A stretch of DNA of 64,000 bases, from contig NZ_CP092497.1 of assembly GCF_022479115.1 (NCBI RefSeq), positions 3,286,001 to 3,350,000 on the forward strand, given 5' to 3'. Below the pieces are notes generated by a model. That model was not told where the DNA came from and searched no databases. It saw only the letters and a list, made by a program, of their open reading frames with translations. This DNA is from Amycolatopsis sp. EV170708-02-1 (GTDB lineage Bacteria > Actinomycetota > Actinomycetes > Mycobacteriales > Pseudonocardiaceae). Position 1 is the stretch's first letter. Each line of letters begins with the position of its first letter. Below, piece after piece: positions 17,278 to 26,685 of this stretch. A program made the translations under genes and the position numbers.

Positions 17278-19014
17278 GTGCGGTCACGGACCACAGCGGC
17301 ACCCATGCTGGCGTGCGCGGCGGTGCTCCTCGCCGCCTGCAGCAACACCCCGCCCCCGCCCGTGGTCAGCTCTTCAGCCTCTCCGGTGAGCACGTCGACC
17401 ACGAAGACGCCTTCGCAGGTGGTCGTGGGTGTCGACGACGTCCTCGGCGGCTACAACCCCCACAACCTCGCCGACGCGTCGCAGGTGACGTCGGCGCTCT
17501 CGCAGCTGCTTCTCCCGTCGGTGTTCCGCCCCAAGGACGACGGCAGCTTCGAGCTGGACAAGAACCTGATGAAGTCCGCCGAGGTCGTGTCGCAGCAGCC
17601 GTTCACGGTCGCGTACACGATCCGCCCGGACGCCTCCTGGTCCGACAGCGCGCCGATCGCCGCGGAGGACTTCGCCTACCTCCGCGAGGCGATGCGCGAC
17701 CAGCCCGGTGTCATCGGCGCCGCCGGCTACCGGCTGATCTCGGACATCCAGTCGCGCGAAGGCGGCAAGCGGGTCGAGGTCACCTTCTCCAAGCCGTACC
17801 CGGGCTGGCAGACGCTCTTCGACAACCTCCTGCCCGCCCATCTGCTCAAGGACGCCCCGAACGGGTGGCAGGGCGCGCTGGCGACGGCGTTCCCGGCCGT
17901 CGGCGGCCCGTACTCGATCAAGGGCCTCGACACCGCGCGCGGAGAGGTCACCCTGGAGCGCAACGAGCGCTATTGGGAGAAACCCTCCGCCCTCGACCGG
18001 ATCGTGCTCCGTGCGGCCGATCAGGAGGGCACACTGGCCGCGCTGCGCAGCGGCAACGACCAGTTCGCGATGACCAGGACCGACGGCACCGGCCTCAAAC
18101 GGCTCGGCGAACTCGGCTCGGCGGTCCAGCTGCACACGGTCGCGCGGCCCACGGTCGCGCAGATCCTCCTGCGGCCGGTGAGTCCGACGCTGTCGGATCC
18201 CAAGGTGCGCGAAGGCGTCACCGCGCTGATCGACCGCGGCAAGCTGATCACCGAAGCGACCGACGGCGGCCCGTCGGACAAGCTCCGTGCCGACGCGCAG
18301 ATCCGCGTCCCGTCGGCTCCCGGTTTCCAGCCGACGATCCCGGCCCCCGGCCCGCCGTCGGCTGCCGACCCGGTCAAGGGCGAGGAACTGCTCAAATCCG
18401 CCGGATACGCCAAGGAAGCCGGAACCTGGCGGAAGAACGGGAAGAACCTTTCGCTGGTCGTCGCGTCGCCCGCCAAACAGGAGCCGTACGCGACGATCGC
18501 CAAGGAACTGACGGCGCAACTGGTGGCCGCGGGGATCGAGGTCAACGCGATCGCGCCGCAGCCGAGGGAGCTCTTCTCGACCCTGCTGGCCATGCCGGTG
18601 CTCGACGGGATCCAGCAGACGACACCGGAGGGCGCGGGCAACGTCGGCATCGACATCGCGGTGATCGGGCAGGTCACGGGTGGTCCGGACGTGGCTTCGG
18701 CGCTGGCGTCCACCTTCGGCTGCCGTCCCGATCAGCTCGCCGACAAGACCAAGGCCGTCGTCCCGGCGAACCCGCTGGGCTTCTGCGATCCGGCCCTGCA
18801 GCCGTCGATCGACGCCGCGCTGACCGGCGCCACCCCGGCCGCGGCCGCGCTTTCGGCCCTGGAACCGGAATTGTGGCGTCGGAATGTTGCCATTCCGTTG
18901 TTCCAGCTGGCCGATACCCTCGCCATCGGCTCTGGTATTTCCGGAGTAACCGCAGGTCCTCCTATGGTGGGCCCTTTCGGGTCGGCGGTGAACTGGACGA
19001 GGGGTCCGAAGTAG
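17278..19014 (+). CDS. lpqW: LpqW-like lipoprotein (family 5 solute-binding fold)
   Basis: 578 aa. GTG 17278 follows AGGAGGA and gives a signal peptide ending LLAAC with lipidated Cys21, then a Pro/Ser/Thr linker. The mature part has the dipeptide-binding-protein fold (GVDDVLGGYNPHNLADAS, EDFAYLREAMRDQPG, ARGEVTLERNERYWEKP). Directly after typA, a solute-binding-fold lipoprotein is the position of M. tuberculosis LpqW (Rv1166), which steers mannolipid (PIM/LAM) synthesis rather than import. The call rests on synteny and fold; a plain oligopeptide-binding role is the alternative since an Opp system follows. Confidence 0.75.
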   Translation: MRSRTTAAPMLACAAVLLAACSNTPPPPVVSSSASPVSTSTTKTPSQVVVGVDDVLGGYNPHNLADASQVTSALSQLLLPSVFRPKDDGSFELDKNLMKSAEVVSQQPFTVAYTIRPDASWSDSAPIAAEDFAYLREAMRDQPGVIGAAGYRLISDIQSREGGKRVEVTFSKPYPGWQTLFDNLLPAHLLKDAPNGWQGALATAFPAVGGPYSIKGLDTARGEVTLERNERYWEKPSALDRIVLRAADQEGTLAALRSGNDQFAMTRTDGTGLKRLGELGSAVQLHTVARPTVAQILLRPVSPTLSDPKVREGVTALIDRGKLITEATDGGPSDKLRADAQIRVPSAPGFQPTIPAPGPPSAADPVKGEELLKSAGYAKEAGTWRKNGKNLSLVVASPAKQEPYATIAKELTAQLVAAGIEVNAIAPQPRELFSTLLAMPVLDGIQQTTPEGAGNVGIDIAVIGQVTGGPDVASALASTFGCRPDQLADKTKAVVPANPLGFCDPALQPSIDAALTGATPAAAALSALEPELWRRNVAIPLFQLADTLAIGSGISGVTAGPPMVGPFGSAVNWTRGPK

Positions 19015-19301
19015 CCGTTTCGAGTCCGAGTCCGACCCTGGAGGGTGACCTTTCCCGGCACGTTCGAGTGGCGGACTGATTCCTCAAGGTAACCGGTGTA
19101 TTTCTTGATGTCAGCCGCAAGTTACCCTTTGGTCACGATCGCCCCGGAACTGGTGACTGTTCGTGCATTTCCTTTCTAGCGTGCACCCGCAGTGCGCCAA
19201 ATGAGTGTCGCTTGGCGTGTCATAGGCTCCGGGCCATCTCACCGGAGCGGTGTGGGGTCCTGTTCCGATCTCAGGAGCCCAGTGCTAGGAGGGCACACTT
19301 C

Positions 19302-21107
19302 ATGAGGAAGTCCAAGGCAGTCTCCGCCTGGTCGCTGGTCGCGGCCTCCGCGCTTGTGCTGAGCGCATGCAGCGGTGGCGACAGCGGTAGTACCGACCAG
19401 AACGGGTCGTCGACCGATATCAAGAGCATGGCGACCGGCAAGGCGCAGAACGGCGAAAACTTCAAGCTCGCGGACACCCCGGGGTACGAAGGCACCGTCA
19501 CGGTGGGCATCGACGACGGGTACTCGGGCTACAACAACGACACGCCCGACACCAACACGTCGTACAACACCTACATCCTGACCGCCGTGCTCGCCGGTGC
19601 CGATGTACTCGACGGCAACAACAAGGTGCTGCTGAACAACGACGTGTTCGACTCCTGGGAGGTCACCTCCAAGGCGCCGCAGACGGTCGTCTACAAGATC
19701 AAGCCGAACGTCAAGTGGTCGGACAACGAGGCGTTCGACTGCGACGACATGTACCTGTCGTGGCTGGCGCACTCCGGCAAGGCGAAGACCGCCGACGGCA
19801 AGCAGGCCTTCCTCGCCGCTTCGACGACCGGCTACCAGCTGATCAACGAGGCGACCTGTAAGGACGACCTGACCTTCGAGACCAAGTACACCGAGCCGTA
19901 CCTGGACTACAAGGGTCTGTTCAACTCGACCGCGATCATGCCCGCGCACATCGTCGAGAAGAACTCGGGCGTCGCCGACATCACCAAGCTGACCCCGACC
20001 AGCGACGCCGCCCAGCTGACGAAGGCCGGCGACTTCTGGACCAACGGCTTCAAGGGCTTCAAGGCCGACGTCATGCCGGCTTCGGGCCCGTACAAGATCA
20101 CCGCGTTCGACGCCAACCAGAAGGCCGTCACGCTCGAGAAGAACCCGAACTGGATCGGTGGCAAGGGTGGCCCCTCCAAGATCGTCGTGAAGGCGATGGA
20201 GGACACCAAGGCCATGGCGACCGCGCTGCAGAACGGTGAGATCGACGTCGCCGCTTCGACCCAGCCCGACGCCACCGCGGCCAACACCATGAAGGGCCTT
20301 TCCGCCCAGGGTGTGACCTACGGTTCGGCTTCGCAGCTGACCTTCGAGCACATCGACCTCAACTACAAGCGCATGTTCAAGGACAAGGACCTGCGCAAGG
20401 CGTTCTTCGAGGTGGTCAACCGCCAGGAGATCACCGACAAGCTGCTCAAGGAGGTCCAGGCCGACGCGACCCCGCTGAACAGCATCGTGTTCATGCCGGG
20501 CGAGCAGGGCTTCAAGGACCTGTACAGCAGCAAGGCCGGTCTGGGCGCCGAGGCCGCGGCCAAGACGCTGACCGACGCCGGCTGGGTCAAGGGTGGCGAC
20601 GGCATCTTCGCCAAGAACGGCCAGCGCGCGTCGTTCAAGATCTCGCACAACCAGAACACCCGCCGTCAGCAGACCGTCGAGATCATCATCTCGCAGGCCA
20701 AGGCCGCCGGTATCGAGATCACGGACGACCAGGACGCCAACTTCCTGAAGGGTGGCCGTCTCGCGGCCAGCGACTACGACGCCGCGCTCTTCGGCTGGTC
20801 CGCCGCTCCGTTCAAGGCCGAGCAGAAGTCGATCTACATCACCCGTGTCGACGACAGCAGCCAGAACTACCAGGGCCTGTCGAACCCGACGATCGACTCG
20901 TCCTTCGAGGCGGCCGTGAAGGCCACCGACGAGGCCGTGCAGCTGGAGAACTACCAGAAGGCCGACCAGGCGATCGCGGACGAGTACGCGACGCTGCCGC
21001 TGTTCCAGACCCCGTCCATGTGGGCGTTCAAGGGCATCGACCGCACTTACATGCAGTCGTACAACGGTGTCCTGTGGAACGTCGGTGAGTGGGAGCAGAA
21101 GAAGTAG
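19302..21107 (+). CDS. Oligopeptide ABC transporter substrate-binding lipoprotein
   Basis: 601 aa. ATG 19302 has AGGAGGG upstream and gives a signal peptide with lipobox LSAC (Cys23) followed by a Gly/Ser-rich linker. Family 5 solute-binding fold: VTVGIDDGYSGYNNDTPDT, YKIKPNVKWSDNEAFDCDDM, AVTLEKNPNWIGG, LTFEHIDLNYKRMFKDKDLR. Codon use is strongly biased to C-ending codons, suggesting high expression. A perfect 16-bp-arm hairpin after the stop separates it from the permease genes and may keep its mRNA level above theirs. It feeds the DppB/DppC/fused ATPase system downstream. Confidence 0.92.
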   Translation: MRKSKAVSAWSLVAASALVLSACSGGDSGSTDQNGSSTDIKSMATGKAQNGENFKLADTPGYEGTVTVGIDDGYSGYNNDTPDTNTSYNTYILTAVLAGADVLDGNNKVLLNNDVFDSWEVTSKAPQTVVYKIKPNVKWSDNEAFDCDDMYLSWLAHSGKAKTADGKQAFLAASTTGYQLINEATCKDDLTFETKYTEPYLDYKGLFNSTAIMPAHIVEKNSGVADITKLTPTSDAAQLTKAGDFWTNGFKGFKADVMPASGPYKITAFDANQKAVTLEKNPNWIGGKGGPSKIVVKAMEDTKAMATALQNGEIDVAASTQPDATAANTMKGLSAQGVTYGSASQLTFEHIDLNYKRMFKDKDLRKAFFEVVNRQEITDKLLKEVQADATPLNSIVFMPGEQGFKDLYSSKAGLGAEAAAKTLTDAGWVKGGDGIFAKNGQRASFKISHNQNTRRQQTVEIIISQAKAAGIEITDDQDANFLKGGRLAASDYDAALFGWSAAPFKAEQKSIYITRVDDSSQNYQGLSNPTIDSSFEAAVKATDEAVQLENYQKADQAIADEYATLPLFQTPSMWAFKGIDRTYMQSYNGVLWNVGEWEQKK

Positions 21108-21152
21108 GGCCTTCCGCCCCGCTTTTTCACCACTCGCTTACGCGATCCTGGT

Positions 21153-21189
21153 GGTACGGGGGCCCGGCCACAAGCCGGGCCCCCGTACC
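21153..21189 (+). terminator. Perfect hairpin between binding-protein and permease genes
   Basis: Two exact 16-bp arms (GGTACGGGGGCCCGGC and complement) enclose a 5-nt loop CACAA. It starts 45 nt after the binding-protein stop. No U tract, so it may be a partial terminator or an mRNA stabiliser. Confidence 0.75.
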
Positions 21190-21290
21190 CGCCGGAAGTA
21201 GCTGTTGACCGTAGGGTTACCGCCACTACGGTGGACAACCGGGCAGCGGTCCAGCACTTCGGCGACCAGGCCCGGATGAGGAGCAGTTCG

Positions 21291-22307
21291 TTGAACCTGG
21301 TGATCTACATTCTTCGCCGTCTGGCGATATCGATTCCCGTCCTGCTGGTCGGGACTTTCCTGTGTTTCGTCATGGTCGCCGGCACCGGTGACCCGCTCGC
21401 CGAGATGAAGAGCAACCCGGCGATGAGCAAGGAAGCCATCGCGCAGATGGCCTCGCAGCTCGGGCTGGACCAGAGCATCGTGCCCCGGTACTTCACTTGG
21501 CTCGGCAACTTCGTCACCGGCGACTGGGGCGTGTCCATCGCACAGGGCAACGCGCAGGCCCCGGTGTTCCCGAAGGTCATGGCCGCGTTCGAGGTCACCT
21601 TGAAGCTCGTGGTCGGAGCCGAGATCCTCGCGCTCGTCCTCGGCGTCCTCGTCGGTGTGGTCGCGGCGGTCAAGCAGTACTCGATCATCGACTACATCGC
21701 CACCACCCTGGCGTTCCTGCTGTTCTCGATGCCGATCTTCTGTGTCGCCATCGTGCTCAAGCGGTACGCGATCGAGTTCAACGGCTGGGTGCGCGACCTG
21801 GGACTGTCCGATGTGCTCGGTAACCCCTGGATCCGCACCACGAGTCCGGAATCGCTGAATTTCGACGGTCCAGGCGGATTCCTGGCCAGTTACATCGGCG
21901 CCTATCTGCTGCCGACCCTGTCCATCATGGCCATCAGCTTCGCCGCCTACAGCCGGTTCCAGCGCGCTTCGATGCTGGAGACGCTGAACGCGGACTACGT
22001 GCGGACCGCGCGTGCGAAGGGACTCGCCAACGGCCGGGTCATCTTCCGGCACGCCTTCCGGAACGCGCTCATCCCGGTGACCACGCTGTTCTCCGTCAAC
22101 TTCGGTGCCGTGCTCTCGGGCGCGATCATCACCGAGACGGTGTTCAACTGGAATGGCATGGGCAAGCTGCTCGTCGAAGCCGTGACCAAGAGCGATACGC
22201 AGGTGATGATGGGGTGGCTGGTACTCATCGCCAGCAGCATCATCGTCGCCAACCTGATCGCCGACCTGATGTACGGCATCCTGGACCCGAGGATTCGCGT
22301 TGGCTGA
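21291..22307 (+). CDS. Oligopeptide ABC transporter permease (DppB/OppB type)
   Basis: 338 aa with six membrane spans; begins MNLVIYILRRLAISIPVLL, the usual N-terminus of this family. I prefer TTG 21291, which has GAGGAG 7 nt upstream; ATG 21276 and GTG 21231 are in-frame alternatives. The EAA coupling loop lies near residue 239 (ARAKGLANGRVIFRHAFRNA). GAIITETVFNWNGMGKLLVEA near the C-terminus is characteristic. It overlaps the next permease by 8 bp. Confidence 0.92.
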   Translation: MNLVIYILRRLAISIPVLLVGTFLCFVMVAGTGDPLAEMKSNPAMSKEAIAQMASQLGLDQSIVPRYFTWLGNFVTGDWGVSIAQGNAQAPVFPKVMAAFEVTLKLVVGAEILALVLGVLVGVVAAVKQYSIIDYIATTLAFLLFSMPIFCVAIVLKRYAIEFNGWVRDLGLSDVLGNPWIRTTSPESLNFDGPGGFLASYIGAYLLPTLSIMAISFAAYSRFQRASMLETLNADYVRTARAKGLANGRVIFRHAFRNALIPVTTLFSVNFGAVLSGAIITETVFNWNGMGKLLVEAVTKSDTQVMMGWLVLIASSIIVANLIADLMYGILDPRIRVG

Positions 22308-23232
22308 CTTGAACTCCCTTATCGCGGCGGAAGGCTCCAAGTCCGCCGACGGCACGCTCCCCGACGAGGCGCTGCCCGAGCCCCAGAGTCAGGGCAAGCT
22401 GGTCCTGCGCAAGTTCCTGCGGCACAAGCTGGCCATGGTCTGCACGGGTGTCCTGCTGCTGCTCGTGCTGACCGTCATCATCATGCCGATCTTCTGGCCG
22501 CACAGCTACGAAGACAGCTCCTTCCCGTCCTTCGCCAAGCCCAGCGCGGAATATCCGCTCGGGACGACGCAGGTCGGCAAGGAAATGGTGTCGCAGATCC
22601 TGCGCGGCACCCAGTACTCGCTGCTGATCGCGCTCATCGTGTCGCTCGTCGCCACCACCATCGGCACCGTTTTCGGTGCCATGGCGGGGTATCTGCGCGG
22701 CTTCACCGACTCGGCGATCTCCCGCGTGACGGACCTGTTCCTGATCGTCCCGCAGATCGCCGCCGCCGCCATCCTGGCGAAGGTGTTCGGCGGTGGCACC
22801 TGGTACATCGTCGCGATGGTGCTGGCGGCCTTCGGCTGGATGCCGATCGCCCGTATCGCCAGGGCCGAGTCGATGTCGCTGTCCCAGCGCGAGTTCGTGG
22901 ACGCCGCCCGCGCGTCCGGTGCCGGCACGTTCCACATCGTGTTCAAGCACCTGGTGCCGAACATGGTCGGCCTCATCACGGTCAACGCGACCCTCGCGAT
23001 CGCGCAGGCCGTGCTGATCGAGGCGGCACTGTCGTTCATCGGGCTCGGGGTGCAGCTGCCGGACACGTCGCTCGGCCGCGTCATCCTCGAGAACTACGCA
23101 CAGCTGCAGGCGCGGCCGGCGCTGTTCTTCGGCCCGTTCATCGTGCTGGTGCTGATCTCGCTGACGATCAACTTCATCGGTGACGGCCTGCGGGACGCTT
23201 TCGACCCGCGGCAGCGCCGCCAGAAGGCGTAA
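22300..23232 (+). CDS. Oligopeptide ABC transporter permease (DppC/OppC type)
   Basis: 310 aa. TTG 22300 starts inside the previous gene after GAGGA. A roughly 30-residue cytosolic tail (rich in Glu/Pro) precedes the OppC_N-type first span LAMVCTGVLLLLVLTVII; FPLGTTQVGKEMVSQIL-like segment (SAEYPLGTTQVGKEM) and the EAA loop ARASGAGTFHIVFKHLVPNM near residue 203 are typical. The protein ends DGLRDAFDPRQRRQKA as in most DppC. It forms the translocation pore with the upstream permease. Confidence 0.93.
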   Translation: MADLNSLIAAEGSKSADGTLPDEALPEPQSQGKLVLRKFLRHKLAMVCTGVLLLLVLTVIIMPIFWPHSYEDSSFPSFAKPSAEYPLGTTQVGKEMVSQILRGTQYSLLIALIVSLVATTIGTVFGAMAGYLRGFTDSAISRVTDLFLIVPQIAAAAILAKVFGGGTWYIVAMVLAAFGWMPIARIARAESMSLSQREFVDAARASGAGTFHIVFKHLVPNMVGLITVNATLAIAQAVLIEAALSFIGLGVQLPDTSLGRVILENYAQLQARPALFFGPFIVLVLISLTINFIGDGLRDAFDPRQRRQKA

Positions 23233-23244
23233 GGCCCTCTATAG

Positions 23245-23297
23245 CGCGTGAAGGCCCCCTTCCCCCGGCTCAGCCGCGGGAAGGGGGCCTTCACGCG
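23245..23297. terminator. Perfect 20-bp inverted repeat terminator
   Basis: Arms CGCGTGAAGGCCCCCTTCCC (23245-23264) and exact complement (23278-23297). Lies 12 nt after the DppC stop, at the left end of a convergent intergenic region. Confidence 0.75.
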
Positions 23298-23309
23298 CTT
23301 CAGGACCTG

Positions 23310-23437
23310 GAGCCGCAACTCGCGTGATTGGAGGCGCAACATGCGTGATCGGAGGCGTAACTCGCACATACGGCCCCAGGCACGCGAGTTACGTCTTCAA
23401 GCACGCGTGATCCGGCTCCAGGCACGCGAGTTACGTC
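23310..23437. repeat. 21-bp repeat array, three forward plus three inverted units
   Basis: Forward units begin at 23310, 23331 and 23352 (core CGTAACTCGCGTG). After two spacer bases, inverted units occupy 23375-23395, 23396-23416 and 23417-23437. Each unit is exactly 21 bp. The array is flanked by terminator palindromes at 23245-23297 and 23448-23488, between two convergent transcription units. Confidence 0.85.
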
Positions 23438-23447
23438 CAGATGCACG

Positions 23448-23488
23448 GAAGGCCCCCTTCGCCACACAGAGCGGCGAAGGGGGCCTTC
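23448..23488. terminator. Perfect 16-bp inverted repeat terminator
   Basis: GAAGGCCCCCTTCGCC (23448-23463) and complement (23473-23488), 9-nt loop. It is 13 bp from the 3' end of the minus-strand fused ATPase gene. Confidence 0.75.
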
Positions 23489-23501
23489 AGGTACTGGAGC
23501 G

Positions 23502-25280
23502 TCAGTCGGCCACCGGGGCCAGCTTGCCCGCCTCCCAGGCCGCACGCCGTTCGGCCTGCAGCACCGGGTCCGCGACCGGGGCGGCCGACAGCAGACGACG
23601 GGTGTAGTCCTCGCGCGGCGAGTGCAGCACCTGGTCACGCGTGCCGACCTCGACCAGCTTGCCGTGCTGCATCACCGCGACGCGGTCGGCCAGCAGGTCG
23701 ACGACCGCCAGGTCGTGGCTGATGAACAGGCAGGCGAACTGCAGCGAGCGCTGCAGGTCCAGGAACAGGTCCAGCACGCGGGCCTGCACCGACACGTCGA
23801 GCGCCGAGGTCGGCTCGTCCGCGATCAGCAGCGCCGGGTCGAGCGAGAGCGCCCGCGCGATGGCGACGCGCTGGCGCTGGCCGCCGGACAGCTCGTGCGG
23901 GTACCGGTTGCGGTAGTGGCCGCCGAGCTCGACCTTGTCCAAAAGGGACTTCACGCGCTCGTTCAGGGCCTTGCCCTGCAGGAACTTGTGCAGCACCATC
24001 GGCTCGGCGATCGATTCGCCGATGGTCATCTTCGGGTCCAGTGTGGACGCCGGGTCCTGGAACACGATCGAGAAGTAGCGGCGCAGCGGGCGCAGCTCCT
24101 TGTTCGACATGTTCGTGATGTCCTTGCCCGCGATCGCCACGGTGCCCGCGGTCGGGGTCAGCAGGCGGATCGCGCAGCGGCCGACGGTCGACTTGCCGGA
24201 GCCGGATTCGCCGACCAGGCCGACGATCTCGCCCTTGGCGATGCTCAGCGAGACGTCGTCCACCGCGCGGTTCTTCGCCTGGCCGCGGCGGCCGGGGTAC
24301 TCCAGCACGAGGTTCTTGATCTCGAGCGCGGGCGCGTTCTCCTCGATCACCGCGGCGAGCTCGGAGTCCTCGAGCCGGATCTCCTCGGCGATCTTCGTGG
24401 CCTCGTCGCTGTCGGCGGAGATGCCCTCTTCGAGCAGGCGACGGCCTTCCGGACGCTGGCCGAGCACGGGGACCGCGGCGAGCAGCTTGCGGGTGTACTC
24501 CTGCGACGGCGACGCGAACAGGTCGCGCACCGGCGCCTCTTCGACGATGTTGCCCTGGTACATCACGACCACGCGGTCGGCGAGGTCGGCGACGACGCCC
24601 ATGTCGTGCGTGATCAGCACGATCGCGGTGTTGAGGGTGTCGCGCAGCTTGCGCAGCAGGCCGAGGATCTCCGCCTGCACGGTGACGTCGAGCGCGGTGG
24701 TCGGCTCGTCGGCGATGATGACCTTCGGGTCGCACGAGATCGCCATCGCGATGACGACGCGCTGGCGAAGACCGCCCGAGAGCTGGTGCGGGTACTGCTT
24801 GAAGCGCAGCGGCGGGTTCGGGATGCCGACCATCTCCAGCAGCTCGATGGCGCGCTTGTCGGCGGCTTCCTTCGAGATGTCCTGGTGCGAGCGGAGGGCT
24901 TCGCGCAGCTGCCAGCCGACGGTGTAGACCGGGTTCAGCGCGGTCATCGGCTCCTGGAAGATCATCGCGACCTGGTTGCCGCGGATCTTCTGGAGGTCCT
25001 TCTCCTTGAGGTCGGCCAGGTTGCGGTCGCCGAGGCGGAGCTCGCCCGCGATCCGGCTCGTCTTCGGGAGCAGCCCGAGCACCGACATCGAGGTCACCGA
25101 CTTGCCGGAACCGGACTCGCCGACGACGGCGACGATCTCACCCGGCTTGACGTCGAATCCGATGCCCTTGACGGCGTCGACCACGCCCTCGTCGGTCGGG
25201 AACGAGACGCTCAGGTCGGAGATGGACAGAACCGAACCCGACACGCCGCCGAGGTCCGACGATGCTGCTTCAGTGCTCAC
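23502..25280 (-). CDS. Fused double ATP-binding protein of the oligopeptide ABC transporter (DppD-DppF)
   Basis: 592 aa carrying two complete nucleotide-binding domains. Domain 1: Walker A GESGSGKSV (residues 54-62), signature LSGGLRQRVVIA, Walker B IADEPTTALD. Domain 2: Walker A GESGSGKST near residue 357, signature LSGGQRQRVAIARAL, Walker B IADEPTSALD. Oligopeptide-type C-terminal extensions (YTRKLLAAVP and YTRRLLSAAP) follow each. Start GTG 25280 has GAAGGGC upstream; ATG 25313 is an alternative. It is convergent with the binding-protein and permease genes instead of in their operon, which is unusual for an Opp system but gives a complete transporter. Confidence 0.93.
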   Translation of the reverse strand: MSTEAASSDLGGVSGSVLSISDLSVSFPTDEGVVDAVKGIGFDVKPGEIVAVVGESGSGKSVTSMSVLGLLPKTSRIAGELRLGDRNLADLKEKDLQKIRGNQVAMIFQEPMTALNPVYTVGWQLREALRSHQDISKEAADKRAIELLEMVGIPNPPLRFKQYPHQLSGGLRQRVVIAMAISCDPKVIIADEPTTALDVTVQAEILGLLRKLRDTLNTAIVLITHDMGVVADLADRVVVMYQGNIVEEAPVRDLFASPSQEYTRKLLAAVPVLGQRPEGRRLLEEGISADSDEATKIAEEIRLEDSELAAVIEENAPALEIKNLVLEYPGRRGQAKNRAVDDVSLSIAKGEIVGLVGESGSGKSTVGRCAIRLLTPTAGTVAIAGKDITNMSNKELRPLRRYFSIVFQDPASTLDPKMTIGESIAEPMVLHKFLQGKALNERVKSLLDKVELGGHYRNRYPHELSGGQRQRVAIARALSLDPALLIADEPTSALDVSVQARVLDLFLDLQRSLQFACLFISHDLAVVDLLADRVAVMQHGKLVEVGTRDQVLHSPREDYTRRLLSAAPVADPVLQAERRAAWEAGKLAPVAD

Positions 25281-25438
25281 CAAGATGCCCTTCGTGGGGG
25301 TACATATGGTCACGGCACGCAGGCCATGACTCGCGCGAGGATAACCGAGAGTCGCCCTACTAAGGTCGGTGCTCTCCGGCTTCCGTTCCCGACACCCTAT
25401 AAAGGAAAGCGCGCCGTGTTCGAATTAGTCTTCAAGCC

Positions 25439-26281
25439 GTGATCTCAGACCGGCCCAAATTGCTCCTGGTGCACGCCCATCCGGACGACGAAAGCATCAC
25501 CACCGGTGGCACCATCGCGCGCTACGCGGCCGAAGGCGCCGAAGTGACCGTCGTCACGTGCACTCTCGGTGAGGAAGGCGAGATCATCCCGCCGTCGCTC
25601 GACGGGCTCGGTTCGTGGGCTTCCGATCAGCTCGGCGGCTACCGCGCCGGCGAGCTGGCGTCGGCCTGCGCGGCGCTGGGGGTCACCCGGCACCGGTATC
25701 TCGGCGGGATCGGCCGCTGGCGTGACTCGGGGATGGCCGGGACGCCGTCCGCGGCCCATCCGCGCGCGTTCTCCGGCGGAGACCTCGGCGAGCAGGCGGC
25801 TCAGCTCGCCGAGATCCTCGACGAGGTCCGGCCCCAGGTCGTCGTCACCTATGACGCTTTCGGGGGTTATGGGCATCCCGACCACATCCGCGCGCACGAG
25901 GTCACCATGGCCGCGGCGCCGAAGGCCGCGTCGGTCGAGCGGGTGTTCCACACCGTTTCTTCCCGTGACGCCGTCACGGCCGGGCTCGCCGCGCTGCGCG
26001 GACGGTCGCCGTTCCGGGTCCCCGAAGACGGTGAGCTGCCGGTGACTCCGGACGAGACCATCACGACCGTTCTGGACGTCAGCGCGCACATCCCGGCGAA
26101 GGCGGCCGCGCTGCGGGCGCACGAGACCCAGGTCAGCGTGCCCGCTCCGCCGCAGCTCGCGGATCACTTCGCGCTGAGCAACGACATCGCGCAGCCGATC
26201 ACCCCGGACGAGTACTTCGTGCTCGCACACGGACCGGCCGAAGGCGCCGCGGCGGATCTGTTCGGGGGGCTCGCGAAGTGA
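25439..26281 (+). CDS. mshB: N-acetyl-1-D-myo-inositol-2-amino-2-deoxyglucopyranoside deacetylase (mycothiol biosynthesis)
   Basis: 280 aa, LmbE-like zinc deacetylase. AHPDDES carries His14 and Asp17, and GHPDH carries His146, equivalent to the three zinc ligands of M. tuberculosis MshB. The enzyme removes acetate from GlcNAc-inositol to give GlcN-inositol, the step before cysteine ligation in mycothiol synthesis. GYGHPDHIRAHEVT and PDEYFVLAHGP are family-specific, distinguishing MshB from the mycothiol-conjugate amidase by context only. Start GTG 25439 has no ribosome site; a TTAGTC hexamer 8 nt upstream would suit a leaderless mRNA. It is followed by a 4-bp-overlapping membrane gene. Confidence 0.93.
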   Translation: MISDRPKLLLVHAHPDDESITTGGTIARYAAEGAEVTVVTCTLGEEGEIIPPSLDGLGSWASDQLGGYRAGELASACAALGVTRHRYLGGIGRWRDSGMAGTPSAAHPRAFSGGDLGEQAAQLAEILDEVRPQVVVTYDAFGGYGHPDHIRAHEVTMAAAPKAASVERVFHTVSSRDAVTAGLAALRGRSPFRVPEDGELPVTPDETITTVLDVSAHIPAKAAALRAHETQVSVPAPPQLADHFALSNDIAQPITPDEYFVLAHGPAEGAAADLFGGLAK

Positions 26282-26685
26282 GCGCGCCGCTCACCTCGCG
26301 GCAGCGTCTGCTGCTCGCCTTGCTGACCTTCGACGCGGTTCTGCTCGGCCTGCTCGAACTGTTCTTCCTGCCGCTCCGGCTCGACGGGATCGTGCTGCCG
26401 AAGCTCGGCGACGCGCCCTTCCCGGTGACCGTGGTGCTCGCGGTGATCACGACCCCGCTCCTGGTACGGACGACCGCCAAAGTGGTCCGGCCCACCTTTT
26501 CGGTGATTCCGCTGCTCGTCTGGGTACTCGTCGTACTCGGGATGGGCATGGCCGGGCCCGGGGGTGATCTGGTGCTCATACAGGACTGGCGGGCACTGCT
26601 GCTGATCGGCGGCGGGGCGCTCCCGGGAGCGCTGGCGCTGGGTGGCGGTCTGGGAAGGTCGGCGAAGGGAGTCAGCGGTGGGTGA
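26278..26685 (+). CDS. Membrane protein encoded with mshB
   Basis: 135 aa with four predicted spans: residues about 12-30, 48-66, 75-95 and 105-122. The start overlaps the mshB stop by 4 bp. A membrane gene in this position after mshB is conserved in actinobacteria (Rv1171 in M. tuberculosis). No catalytic motif seen; a role linked to mycothiol is only suggested by position. Confidence 0.75.
   Translation: MSAPLTSRQRLLLALLTFDAVLLGLLELFFLPLRLDGIVLPKLGDAPFPVTVVLAVITTPLLVRTTAKVVRPTFSVIPLLVWVLVVLGMGMAGPGGDLVLIQDWRALLLIGGGALPGALALGGGLGRSAKGVSGG

Noticed and set aside
23310..23437. CRISPR array
   Set aside because: Units are contiguous with no spacers and diverge from each other; no cas genes are in the window.
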